NCBI GenBank assembly: GCA_028281725.1
Contig: JANQJJ010000137.1
Coordinates: 1-44,341, forward strand
Reading direction: 5' to 3'
DNA from: Pirellulaceae bacterium
GTDB taxonomy: Bacteria > Planctomycetota > Planctomycetia > Pirellulales > Pirellulaceae
DNA length: 44,341 nucleotides
Part shown: in pieces, positions 35,386 through 44,067 of the stretch
How positions within the stretch are numbered: the first letter of the stretch is position 1
Layout: every line of letters begins with the position of its first letter
Notes under the pieces: generated by a model
Databases searched by the model: none
What the model was told of the DNA's origin: nothing
The model's input: only the letters and a program-made list of their open reading frames with translations
Position numbers and translations under genes: made by a program

Positions 35386-38148
35386 CTAACTGTCGACCAC
35401 TGTCGGTCCGTCGAAAGTGTGTCCATTGAGACCGGTTTTGCCGACTTTTTCGACTTTAGAGCTAGCTTGGAGCTTCTTTTTTAGGTGTTCTAGGTATTCC
35501 ACATATTGCGGGATACTGCGAGAGCGGCGGACGGCCTGTTCCATCCAGTGGATTGCGTCCTCCAGCTTGTCGGCGTTCTCCAACAGCCTGGCCAGGCGGT
35601 GCCGAGTCTGATGGTCCGTGGGAGCCAGCTCGGCAATCCGGGTTAACGCCCTGATTTCTATCTCCGCCGATCCAGAATGGCTAGCCGCCCATACGAGTAG
35701 TTTCCATTGAGTAAGCGAGTTCGCCGTCCATTGGAGGGGGGCAAGATCGAGTGACTCGGTGAATTCCTGCGCCAGCGGATTCTTGTTCGCTACGAGTCTC
35801 TGGGCCACGCGGATCCGAATCCAAGGTGATTTGGGAAGAACCTGATTCAACTCCGACAGCGAAACATGCGTACCGACCAGCTCAGCAATCTGGACGGCCT
35901 GTCCCGGGGTCGCTGCGATCAATCTTCGCCATACGTCGAGACCGATCGAGCGTTCGCCAGCCCAGAAGGCGACCGTGCCCAGCTTTTGCCTTAGCTGAGG
36001 GTAGTGGTAAGTCAGTAGGACCAGCCGGGCATAGTTTTCTGCCCGCTCCGTGGTGGACAGCTGGCCGCAATCACCGCGCGCGATCGCCCAACTTGCCCTC
36101 CAGTCGTGGGGACACGCCGATACCGCTTGGGCACCTTCGACGGCGCTGCGCCGCAAAGCCGGTAAGACTGACTCGTCCGCCGACGCGATATCCTTCAGCT
36201 CGGACAACGTTCCCGCTGGCGCACCCCGAAAGGCCGCAGAGATCTTATCCGCCTCAGAGAACGCGGCCCGAATTTCCGTTGGCAACTCGGCAGGCCAACG
36301 CGACGAATCGAGCACCAATCGTTCGGCCTGCGCCTGACGCACGCGTGCGATTTGTAAGCTCAGTTCCGGCGTGGTCTCGGTTCTCGGAGCTTCTAGGTAG
36401 CGATCGAGCAGGTCGCGATTGGCCTCGTAGCCTCCAAGATACTTCATCCGCCATTCGATTGGTTCCGCGGCGGCGAAACCGAGCAGCGGAGTGACACCTT
36501 GCGCCATGATGGCAACAACGAGGGCAACCAGCAGTCGGTCTTTCCAAGGACTCGGCGGGGAGCCCTTCTCTGTCTTGGGCGAGTGCCCGCTCGGCAGGCA
36601 ACGCAGGCAAAAGCAGCCAACCAACGCTGCCAGTGAGAGGAAGACTGCTGGTACGATCAGGCTGAAGTCAACGAAGCTCTGCAAGGCGATCGCAGCAACG
36701 GCAAAAATCGCTGCCGGACGGGTTGGATCGCCTGAACGTGTCTTGGAAGTCACGCCGCTCACGCGTAATCGACGTAGCAGCCAAGCCAGACCGACTACCG
36801 CAATGCTCAGCCCGACGAAGCCAAATTCAGTGAGTACTTCGATGTAGACATTCTCTGCGTGATATGCCCAACTGCCCTGAAACCCTTCTCTCGGAAGAAC
36901 AGCAAAGTGAAAGGTTCCCATTCCGCAGCCGAGCAGCCAGTCGTGGGGGTTGGAAAGAGCGGCTAACCAGAGTCGATAGCGAGGGTTGGCCACGCTGGTT
37001 GCTTCGCTGGAGATGGTGCCCAAACGTTTTAGGATCACGTCATCGAGCTCTAGCGAAGTTAACAGGATGAGGACCACGGCGGCAATCGTTCCCAGCAAGA
37101 CGCTTGAACGCCCCAGCCCTTTGTTAGCAACGGACATGACCAGCAATATCAAGGTGGAGCCAATGCATGCCAGGATCCCTCCACGGCTAGTCGTCGCGAG
37201 AACGGCAACAAACAGAAAGGTAACGGCAAAGACATTGCACACCGACAGCGTATCGAGGTCGGTAACGAGTTCTTCCAGCCGTCGCCGGAGCCGTGCAAAG
37301 GCATTCACCGCCGGATAGCGTACGTGATATCGTCGGTCAGCGGCGTCTCCACCCCGTCGCTTGGTCCACCAAGCCAGCAGACCCACTGTGGCGCCGATGC
37401 CAATGGCGTAGTATTGAGGAGCCGAATTGCGCGATACGAAGGTGCTGAAGTAGGCGTCGGTCTGCATCTCCAGCAGGGTCCAGCGATTCCATGCGACGCT
37501 TTGAAAGACGCCCAACAACCCATTCAAGAGCGTTGTGATCGACAGGACCGACAGCAAGGCGAGCATCCATCGCGTGTCTCGAAACAAGACCCCCGATGCG
37601 ATCAGCATGGCGATCGCGGATGCAAACACCGCAGCGCTGGCTCGAGTCTGAAGGGGGTAGATGCTAATCGACTGAGGTGCCGAAATGGGAATACTCGGCG
37701 GATTGGTGTTGGAACCAGCGGGCTCAGACTCAGGGCGGTTTTTCTCGAGTAACGCCTCGTATTCTCTGCCAAGTTCGTCGACCTGCTGTTGAAAATTGGC
37801 GCCGGCGCCGATCAGGCGCCATATGCTGTGTGGCAGCGGGACGGATTGCAAAGTCGCCATGGTTGCTAGACTGATCAGGCTCCAGGCGATTGGGGTGCTC
37901 AGCGGCAGACGCTGAAGCCGAGCCGCAGCGATTGCCGACAAGAAAATCAATCCCACGATCCCAACCATCCAGATTTGAGACGTCCAAGTGGTCATCGCGT
38001 AATACCAGGGGCAGGCGAGCAGTAGGCCTAACGCTAGCAATCTCCCCGTCCAAAGCAAGGCGTTTGCCACCCTGTCCCTGGCTGTTGGACGGTGACCAGT
38101 CGTCGTCCGCGAAGGGGCTCTGCGTTGGGACATTCGCGATGCGGTCAT
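35386..38148 (-). CDS. Wzy/O-antigen-ligase-like membrane polymerase with TPR-like C-terminus
   Basis: A 920-residue protein. About a dozen TM segments fill residues 30-570. The hallmark Wzy_C segment is at about 390-450: NPRYRLWLAALSNPHDWLLG then HAENVYIEVLTEFGFVGL. From about 600 the protein is soluble and helical, ending with TPR-like helices (IRALTRIAELAPTDHQTRHRLARLLENADKLEDAIHWMEQAV, about 830-880). It probably joins lipid-linked repeat units on the periplasmic face. The fusion of polymerase and helical repeats may serve to hold a partner. The ATG at 38148 has no clear site; an ATG at 38133 is an alternative. Confidence 0.88.
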   Translation of the reverse strand: MTASRMSQRRAPSRTTTGHRPTARDRVANALLWTGRLLALGLLLACPWYYAMTTWTSQIWMVGIVGLIFLSAIAAARLQRLPLSTPIAWSLISLATMATLQSVPLPHSIWRLIGAGANFQQQVDELGREYEALLEKNRPESEPAGSNTNPPSIPISAPQSISIYPLQTRASAAVFASAIAMLIASGVLFRDTRWMLALLSVLSITTLLNGLLGVFQSVAWNRWTLLEMQTDAYFSTFVSRNSAPQYYAIGIGATVGLLAWWTKRRGGDAADRRYHVRYPAVNAFARLRRRLEELVTDLDTLSVCNVFAVTFLFVAVLATTSRGGILACIGSTLILLVMSVANKGLGRSSVLLGTIAAVVLILLTSLELDDVILKRLGTISSEATSVANPRYRLWLAALSNPHDWLLGCGMGTFHFAVLPREGFQGSWAYHAENVYIEVLTEFGFVGLSIAVVGLAWLLRRLRVSGVTSKTRSGDPTRPAAIFAVAAIALQSFVDFSLIVPAVFLSLAALVGCFCLRCLPSGHSPKTEKGSPPSPWKDRLLVALVVAIMAQGVTPLLGFAAAEPIEWRMKYLGGYEANRDLLDRYLEAPRTETTPELSLQIARVRQAQAERLVLDSSRWPAELPTEIRAAFSEADKISAAFRGAPAGTLSELKDIASADESVLPALRRSAVEGAQAVSACPHDWRASWAIARGDCGQLSTTERAENYARLVLLTYHYPQLRQKLGTVAFWAGERSIGLDVWRRLIAATPGQAVQIAELVGTHVSLSELNQVLPKSPWIRIRVAQRLVANKNPLAQEFTESLDLAPLQWTANSLTQWKLLVWAASHSGSAEIEIRALTRIAELAPTDHQTRHRLARLLENADKLEDAIHWMEQAVRRSRSIPQYVEYLEHLKKKLQASSKVEKVGKTGLNGHTFDGPTVVDS

Positions 38149-38194
38149 ATTGGATGCAGTCGACTTTATGGGGCAGTGGAATTCGATTGGTGGC

Positions 38195-38293
38195 GGTCAC
38201 CGAAGTGAAGGGTCACCGTCGAAGGTCGCTCAGAAGAAATGACGACTCCCACATTTGCGGTCACCCTATCTCTACGTGCTGCGGCCGGTCACG
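38195..38293. promoter_or_regulatory. Cluster of GGTCACC words upstream of wzy
   Basis: GGTCACC occurs at 38195-38201, 38211-38217 and 38259-38265, and GGTCACG at 38287-38293. Most copies extend to cGGTCACCg. They lie 47-145 bases upstream of the wzy start. The number of copies in 100 bases is far above chance for a 7-mer, so a regulator site is possible. Confidence 0.38.
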
Positions 38294-38688
38294 GCGACTG
38301 CCATCCTTAAGTGCAGTCAATTTAGGCTTCCGCGAGATCCAAGCGACCTTTGATTCACCGCCTTCGGATGGGGCAAATCGCCATCGAAACCGCATTGTAG
38401 TCCACCGGCTGAGGTACCTGAAGCAACTCCGTGATTCCGCGGAGGATCGTCGGTTCCTGACTTGAGATACAAACTGTCTGTAGATCACCGATTCACGATC
38501 CGTATCGCTGGGAAAGCAGGAGAGACTGGAGAAGGCACACAAAAATGCGAACGGCTGTCGTCCGAAGCGATCGTTCGGATTATTCACGCCTTGAGCTGCG
38601 GCATCCGCTGCCAAGGGCGGGAGCATTTTTGCTTTTGGTTTGGTCTGTTTTCGACGAGTTGAGCTTGCCAATCGTTGGCGATGCAGAC

Positions 38689-38737
38689 GATTCGCCGGTG
38701 AGGCTCGCACTAGTCTGCCGGAGAATCGGTCCGATTC
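38689..38737. repeat. Two overlapping inverted repeats
   Basis: GATTCGCCGG (38689-38698) faces CCGGAGAATC (38718-38727), with one mismatch and a 19-base loop. Overlapping it, GAATCGG-T-CCGATTC (38723-38737) is a perfect short palindrome. They lie about 225 bases before the lipoprotein gene and could be RNA structure or an operator. Confidence 0.4.
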
Positions 38738-38960
38738 ATCCAGCGGCGCGAATCAGTACAAGCCTGGCGAGGGTGTGAAGGCGAAACCACTGCGATAAAC
38801 CCCAGAATTCCTCAACTCGATACAGCTTAACGCACGATCTATGAAGCAAACGCCTTGCTATTCCGTAGGGCGTCGCGCGAAATCGCGCTGCTTTGTCAGT
38901 CGAGCCGCGCACAAGCACCTAAGTGTTCGCATTCAATCGAGATTCCGGGGGGTCGACACG

Positions 38961-39656
38961 ATGTTGTTAACATCGCACGTTTCGAGGGGACAAGGCACGC
39001 AGCCGCCAAGGCATCGCGGTCTCCGTAAGGTGGATCACGCCGATCGAGTGCGGCGCGGATTGCTCGCGGCAGCAACACTTGCCGTGCTCCTAGGTGGCTT
39101 TTCTGGCTGCACGACCTTAACCAATGCTCACAAGGCAATCGCCGGAAGTGGTGCATGGAACGACACGGTGATGACATTCCGCAATCGTTCCTTTTCGGCC
39201 AAAGCCTGGCACCGCCGCAAGCACCACTTCTGCAAACGCAAGTATCTCAAAGATTTCTGCGCTGGGTTCCGCGCCGGCTATGAAGATATCGCGCGTGGAG
39301 CGGATGGTTGTACGCCCGCATTTCCCCCCAAGAATTACTGGAGCTGGGAATTCCAATCCGCCGAAGGGCAAGCTCGGACTGCGGCATGGTTTGAGGGATA
39401 TCCCCACGGAGCTCGGGCCGCGGAGGAGGAAGGGCTCGGCAACTGGAGCCAGCTGCAGATGTCGAGTGGATTGCAGGCTCAGTACCAGAACACCGGAATG
39501 TTCGAACACGACGGGGCTCTCTACCCAATACCCGCAACGCCAGGTCAGGGCGGACCGGTGATCGATCAGCAATATCTCTTGCCTGGGGAGCTGGGCGAGA
39601 TAGAGACGATTCCGCCGGTTCCCTCGGAGCCGATGCTCATTCAACCACCACAATAA
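38961..39656 (+). CDS. Lipoprotein in the exopolysaccharide locus
   Basis: The ATG at 38961 has GGGGGGT a few bases upstream and gives 231 residues; the frame is open back to 38841 but without a plausible start. A basic N-terminus and hydrophobic core (about 33-46) end in GFSGC, a lipobox with Cys50. The mature part has a Cys-containing helical segment (HFCKRKYLKDFCAGFRAGYED), then YWSWEFQ and AAWFEGYPHGARAAEEEG, and a Pro/Gly/Gln-rich C-terminus. I recognise no named domain. Lying directly before the SLBB export gene, it may be an outer-membrane accessory of export. Confidence 0.68.
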   Translation: MLLTSHVSRGQGTQPPRHRGLRKVDHADRVRRGLLAAATLAVLLGGFSGCTTLTNAHKAIAGSGAWNDTVMTFRNRSFSAKAWHRRKHHFCKRKYLKDFCAGFRAGYEDIARGADGCTPAFPPKNYWSWEFQSAEGQARTAAWFEGYPHGARAAEEEGLGNWSQLQMSSGLQAQYQNTGMFEHDGALYPIPATPGQGGPVIDQQYLLPGELGEIETIPPVPSEPMLIQPPQ

Positions 39657-39783
39657 GAACTGTAGGTCCAGGGGGCACTGCGGATTCACTTCCCTCGAGC
39701 ACCCAGCGAAAACTCCCAAAAAACCAACCAGCGGGATGCCGGATGACCCCATCCGGAACCCGAGAGTAAGCAAAGCAACCGCC

Positions 39784-41175
39784 ATGAACTCACGGAAGAC
39801 GACCATGGTTAATCAACTCAACCAAAAACGAACCGCCAACAAGCAATGCACCTGCTGGCGAGTCCTCTCGCTCGCATGTCTCGTCAGTTCGGCGGCATTG
39901 ACTGGTTGCACGGCTTTAACCCAGCCTATTGATGGTGTGCCGGCTAGCCGCCTGCCGAGTCAGTTTTTTGCGGAAGAGAAGAACAATCTGGTTCCGATCG
40001 ACATTAGCTTGCTGGCACAAGAAGAGCCCAGGCGATATATCCTCGGTCCTGGGGACGTGTTGGGAATTACGGTGGATCGTATCTTGCCGTATGCAGAACC
40101 TGGTACCGTTCCAGACGTGCCGCCGGTACATTTCCCCGATGCCGACAGCACGTTGCCTCCGTCGACTGGATTTCCGATCACCGTCTTGGAAGACGGCACG
40201 ATCTCCCTGCCGTTGGTCAAGCCGATCCCGGTCGAAGGCATGACGACCGATCAGGCTCGTGACGTGATTCGCAGAGCGTACATCGATTCGAAGATCTTGA
40301 TCGAAGATGAAGGGCGCAAGGTTTCACCGGTAGTTACGGTGATTAAGAAGAGGCAAATCAACGTCGTAGTCATCAGGCAGGACCAAGCTCTGGCCGCCAA
40401 TGCGAGTGTACAGGCTCGCCAGGTTGGGACTACAGGTCGCGGCGTTGTTGGTACGGACTACAGTGCTACCGGCAACATCATCAAGTTGGATGCTTACAAG
40501 AACGATATCCTCAATGCGATGATGGTCACGGGCGGCTTGCCAGGCGTAACGGCCAAGAATGAGGTCAAAATTTTGCGAAGTAGCCAAGCGGACAAGCAAG
40601 CCCGCCTGGCATTCATGCAACAGTACGCCCAGATCTTGGCTTCGCACTACGATCCCTGTAGCTGCCCACCGCCGATGCCGGAGGATCCGACCGTGCTGAA
40701 AATTCCCCTGCGGCTGCCTCCAGGGGTGCTGCCAAGCATTCGGCCCCAGGATGTCATCCTGCAGGAGGGCGATATCGTGCTCATAGAAACCAGAGATACG
40801 GAATTCTTCTACACTGGCGGCCTGCTGCCAGGCGGACAGTGGCCCATTCCACGCGACTACGATCTCGACGCGCTAGGCGCCATGGCCATGGCTGGAGCTG
40901 GTGTGTCCAGTATTCAGAATCGTGGCGGCGGTGGACTGATAGGAAACATCCAAGTGGTCCCACCAGGAAGGCTCTACATCCTTCGCAAGACGCCCTGCAA
41001 GGGACAGATCGCCATCGAAGTCGACTTGGCCAGGGCAATCAACGATCCTCGTCAGCGGCCGACTATCCTGCCCGGTGATACGTTGATTCTGCAGTACAAG
41101 CCGATCGAAGAAGTCATCAACTTCGGCATCGGGACATTCTTCACCTACGGAATTCAAGAACTGTTGAGAAACTAG
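39784..41175 (+). CDS. Wza-like polysaccharide export lipoprotein (SLBB domains)
   Basis: From ATG 39784 the protein has 463 residues, with a signal ending in LTGC (lipobox, Cys42). The polysaccharide-export domain begins YILGPGDVLGITV (about 80-92) and includes the insert ITVLEDGTISLPLVKPIPVEGMTTDQARD. SLBB-like stretches follow (MMVTGGLPGVTAKNEVKILR and a later TGGLLPGGQWPIPRD). A C-terminal helix could form the outer-membrane pore. Wza exports capsule or EPS through the outer membrane together with Wzc. It lies 127 bases after the lipoprotein gene. Confidence 0.92.
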   Translation: MNSRKTTMVNQLNQKRTANKQCTCWRVLSLACLVSSAALTGCTALTQPIDGVPASRLPSQFFAEEKNNLVPIDISLLAQEEPRRYILGPGDVLGITVDRILPYAEPGTVPDVPPVHFPDADSTLPPSTGFPITVLEDGTISLPLVKPIPVEGMTTDQARDVIRRAYIDSKILIEDEGRKVSPVVTVIKKRQINVVVIRQDQALAANASVQARQVGTTGRGVVGTDYSATGNIIKLDAYKNDILNAMMVTGGLPGVTAKNEVKILRSSQADKQARLAFMQQYAQILASHYDPCSCPPPMPEDPTVLKIPLRLPPGVLPSIRPQDVILQEGDIVLIETRDTEFFYTGGLLPGGQWPIPRDYDLDALGAMAMAGAGVSSIQNRGGGGLIGNIQVVPPGRLYILRKTPCKGQIAIEVDLARAINDPRQRPTILPGDTLILQYKPIEEVINFGIGTFFTYGIQELLRN

Positions 41176-41205
41176 GGCTTGACCTGGCAGATCTGAAGCG
41201 ATTCG

Positions 41206-41242
41206 GAGCGGTGCGAGGGCGACTTTGCCTTCTGCACCGCTC
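41206..41242 (+). terminator. Hairpin after the export gene
   Basis: GAGCGGTGC (41206-41214) pairs perfectly with GCACCGCTC (41234-41242); the inner bases AGGGC and GCCTT can extend the stem. A moderately T-rich stretch follows, with TTTTTT at about 41261. It is 31 bases past the stop, a likely though not ideal terminator. Confidence 0.5.
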
Positions 41243-41759
41243 TTGCATTTCGGAGCTGTGTTTTTTCAGGACTTCTAACGCATCAAGCACTCGGTGAGGC
41301 TCCTCGGCGACCGCAACCCCGAAGCGATGGTCACCGCGCCGGCAGAATCTATACCCGAGGACCGGGCGATCCCCCTATAAGTATTGATGGCTGGACTCTT
41401 CTTGGGATCTTCATTTCCCGGATCAGCCTGTCTGGGATTTCCTTAAAGGACCGTCTGGGGTGCAGAAGGGCACATGCATCGCTTGGACGGGCGGATTTCA
41501 CGACTTTAGGTCCCGTTGTTTGATTGGCGGCAGGAAACTGCTCCCATTCGAACTAATCAATTTTCTCGTCACCCTCGTGCAATTCTTCACGACCGCCATA
41601 AACTGGTGTCTATACGATCGGCAGATTCACCGAATTGTCGCTGCTTGTCTAGACACTCACCTTTTCCCCAATCAGTATCAATCTCCTAATCGATCTCAAC
41701 GCATCATCTGAATGGGCCAGCTTTCGGGCTCGCCCGCCTCAACATGGATTCACTTGGGT
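41243..41759. other. Gene-free region before the WecA-like gene
   Basis: About 500 bases with no gene I can support. A frame at 41460-41711 has no family resemblance and a GTG start. The part at 41290-41380 is GC-rich with several short complementary words and might fold as a leader RNA, but I match it to no known riboswitch. Confidence 0.4.
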
Positions 41760-43331
41760 ATGCTCGAGCACTTGCTGACCGTTGTCGCTAGCTTCCTAGC
41801 GGCGGTCATTCTGACTCCGATTGTTCGTATGCTGGCGGTCCGCCTCGGAATCGTGGATCGTCCTGATCCGCGTAGAAAACTGCATGGCCGTGTAGTCGCT
41901 CGCGCGGGCGGAACTGCGGTTCTCTTGTCGGTGCTGTCGGTCTGTTTAGTCGCGTACCTCCGTTTTGACCGGAGCGAGTTGCCGCTGAGTTCCTATCAGT
42001 CGTACGTCGCTCTGCTAGTCGTGATGGTGGGCGTCTGGCTGCTAGGGCTAGCCGATGATATCTGGAATCTTCGGGGAAGGCAGAAGCTGGTTGGCCAGAT
42101 TGTTTTGGTAGGGATTCTGGTCACGGTCGGTCAATTTCAAATTCAGCATGTGGGACTCTTCTCCGGGGTGGGTTTGGAGTTGGGGTTGTTGACCCTGCCT
42201 GTTTCGGCGGCCTGGTTGTTGGCCACAACCAATGCAATGAATCTGATTGATGGGGCGGACGGTCTCTGCTCGACTCTCGGAGCGATCATCTGTGGCGCTC
42301 TGGGGTTGTTGGCGGCTGCCCACGGTCATGCGGCGGAGGCGGCAATTGCGTTCGCGTTATGTGGTGCCTTGCTGGGATTCCTGGTCTTTAACTTTCCTCC
42401 AGCGAGTATCTTCCTGGGCGATTCAGGTAGCTTGCTCGTTGGTATGGTGACGGGAGCCCTGGCGATTCGCTGCTCTATAAAAGAGGGTGCAAGTATCGCG
42501 TTTTTAGTTCCGTTGGCGATCTTGTTTTTGCCGCTATTGGACTCGGCAATGGCCATCGTGCGGCGGAAACTGACGGGCCGTTCCATCTATACGACTGACC
42601 GAGCCCATTTCCATCACACGCTCAAGAGTAAGGGGCTCAGTGATCGGGGGTTGTTGTTCGTCGTCATGCTCATTTCCCTGACAACCGCGGCCGGTGCATT
42701 GGCCGGCGACCAATCCGAAAACGAGTGGATCGCGCCCGCCAGCGTCGTCGTCGTGTTTGGCGTGCTGGTCGCGACCAAAGCCTTTGGATATGCAGAATTG
42801 GTGCTGGTTGCCAGACGCGGTTCCCATTTTGCTCTGAGTCTGCTCGAACCGGCGCGGAAAGCCGAGAAGCCAACGCGTCAGAAAGCGGTTCGGCTACAGG
42901 GGACTCGGCAATGGGAGACGGTCTGGGCTACGTTGGTAGAGTTTGCCGAGAACGAAGAACTATGCACGCTTCATATGGATTTGAACGTGCCGTGGTTGGA
43001 AGAAGGTTTTCACGGCTCTTGGCATCGCAGTCGGCTGCCCGATCGGCTTGAGAGGTGGTCTGCTTCATTGCCAATTCATGCTGAGGAGCGGATTGCCGGC
43101 CGTATTGACATTGTGGGGCCTGCCAGCACCAGTGCAACGCTGGGTACTTTAGCCAAGCTGGTGGAATTGCTCGAGGATCTGTCACCCCAGGTCGAATCGC
43201 TGCTGTCGCCTGTCGAGTCGGAAGCTCTGGATGCCGGCGCCGTGATACCTCCGGTACGCCACCTACCGGCAGACACAGCGACAGTTTCTACAAGAGCGCC
43301 AGCATATTCATCGGTGACTCGTTTGAACTGA
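41760..43331 (+). CDS. WecA/MraY-like polyprenyl-phosphate sugar-1-phosphate transferase with C-terminal extension
   Basis: A 523-residue protein from ATG 41760; the ATG at 41712 adds 16 polar residues. About ten TM helices fill 1-345. Signature motifs: ADD (98-100), NLIDGADGL (161-169), FLGDSGS (218-224) and HFHH (283-286), all typical of WecA and related enzymes that move a sugar phosphate from a UDP-sugar to undecaprenyl phosphate. Residues 345-523 form a soluble domain (ETVWATLVEFAENEELC, then AGRIDIVG) that classical WecA lacks. It would start the repeat unit of the polymer. Confidence 0.93.
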   Translation: MLEHLLTVVASFLAAVILTPIVRMLAVRLGIVDRPDPRRKLHGRVVARAGGTAVLLSVLSVCLVAYLRFDRSELPLSSYQSYVALLVVMVGVWLLGLADDIWNLRGRQKLVGQIVLVGILVTVGQFQIQHVGLFSGVGLELGLLTLPVSAAWLLATTNAMNLIDGADGLCSTLGAIICGALGLLAAAHGHAAEAAIAFALCGALLGFLVFNFPPASIFLGDSGSLLVGMVTGALAIRCSIKEGASIAFLVPLAILFLPLLDSAMAIVRRKLTGRSIYTTDRAHFHHTLKSKGLSDRGLLFVVMLISLTTAAGALAGDQSENEWIAPASVVVVFGVLVATKAFGYAELVLVARRGSHFALSLLEPARKAEKPTRQKAVRLQGTRQWETVWATLVEFAENEELCTLHMDLNVPWLEEGFHGSWHRSRLPDRLERWSASLPIHAEERIAGRIDIVGPASTSATLGTLAKLVELLEDLSPQVESLLSPVESEALDAGAVIPPVRHLPADTATVSTRAPAYSSVTRLN

Positions 43332-44067
43332 CGTGTGGGATCGACACCGCTTTTGGGAGTCTTCCTCTTTCCGGCGATGGACTGATCAACCGCCGTTGGC
43401 GCGCAGGCCAAACGGTCCCTTGGGTCCCTAGCAGCCGGGTTCAGTGTCTTGCGTTGCTAGCGAACGCGGTGGTTCTACTTCTCGTCCATTCTGCCGAACT
43501 CGTGCTCAGTTAAGATCTAGTTGACTGTCCCCCTTGGATTTGCCCGCATGTTGGTTGCTCGAAAACGTTCTGTCCTTCAAAATGTCGATAGCTGCCAACA
43601 GGGAGGGCGGTTCATCTAGTTGCCAAGACAGGTCGCTCTGGCAGGATTTCTTTGCCGCGTTTGTTCTACGTCCTTTGCCGAGAGGTTAGCTGCCAGATTG
43701 CTATGCCTTACGCATGAATCTCTCTTCTTCGGTCTAACCGTTAAGACCTGCGGCGTATCCATTTCAACTTGCTACAGCGAGTGGAAATCAGCCATCGACG
43801 ACCTTAAGCCAGAACTATACTGCAGCTGTGAAACTTTGCGGATTAAACGTTGGCAGACGTATCACATTTGCAAAGCGGAAACTACAATCTCGTAACTTCA
43901 AACCGGTCTTGAATAGCTAATTCGGGTGTGGCTTTTTCGCGCTTTCAGGCGGACGAGTCACCCATGGGAACGAAGTCCGCGCTGGACGGCAGGCGTAGGT
44001 TTCGCGCGTTGGTACCGCGCTGCACGAAACGTCCTGTGTTACTCTTATCGCTGGCCACCACTAGTTC
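43332..44067. other. Gene-free region, 736 bp
   Basis: No supported gene. A near-perfect hairpin, CCGTTGGC (43393-43400) with GCCAAACGG (43407-43415) and one bulged A, lies 62 bases past the WecA-like stop and could mark the transcript end. The 92-codon frame at 43620-43895 shows no family features. The promoter of the next gene should be here. Confidence 0.45.

Larger units (their letters stand above)
38149..38960. other. Gene-free divergent region, 812 bp
   Basis: Between wzy (minus) and the lipoprotein gene (plus). Open frames here are short, with no signal peptide, domain or ribosome binding site I trust. It holds the GGTCACC cluster (38195-38293) and the inverted repeats at 38689-38737. 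Both flanking operons should start here. Confidence 0.55.

Noticed and set aside
38261-38710. A 149-codon minus-strand frame in the gap before wzy.
   Set aside because: Arg/Ser-rich composition, no domain, no clear ribosome binding site; it overlaps the inverted repeat region.
38697-41302. The 10-mer GGTGAGGCTC at 38697-38706 and 41293-41302; the second continues CT, like the start of the M-box (ykoK) magnesium riboswitch.
   Set aside because: The rest of the M-box (GACGCCAATGGGT, GCTAAAGCTC) is absent, and a shared 10-mer in 44 kb is expected by chance.
41460-41711. An 83-codon frame upstream of the WecA-like gene.
   Set aside because: GTG start without a ribosome binding site and no recognisable protein pattern, though a short hydrophobic part exists.
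43620-43895. A 91-codon frame in the gap after the WecA-like gene.
   Set aside because: Non-ATG start, Cys-rich random-looking sequence, no family likeness.
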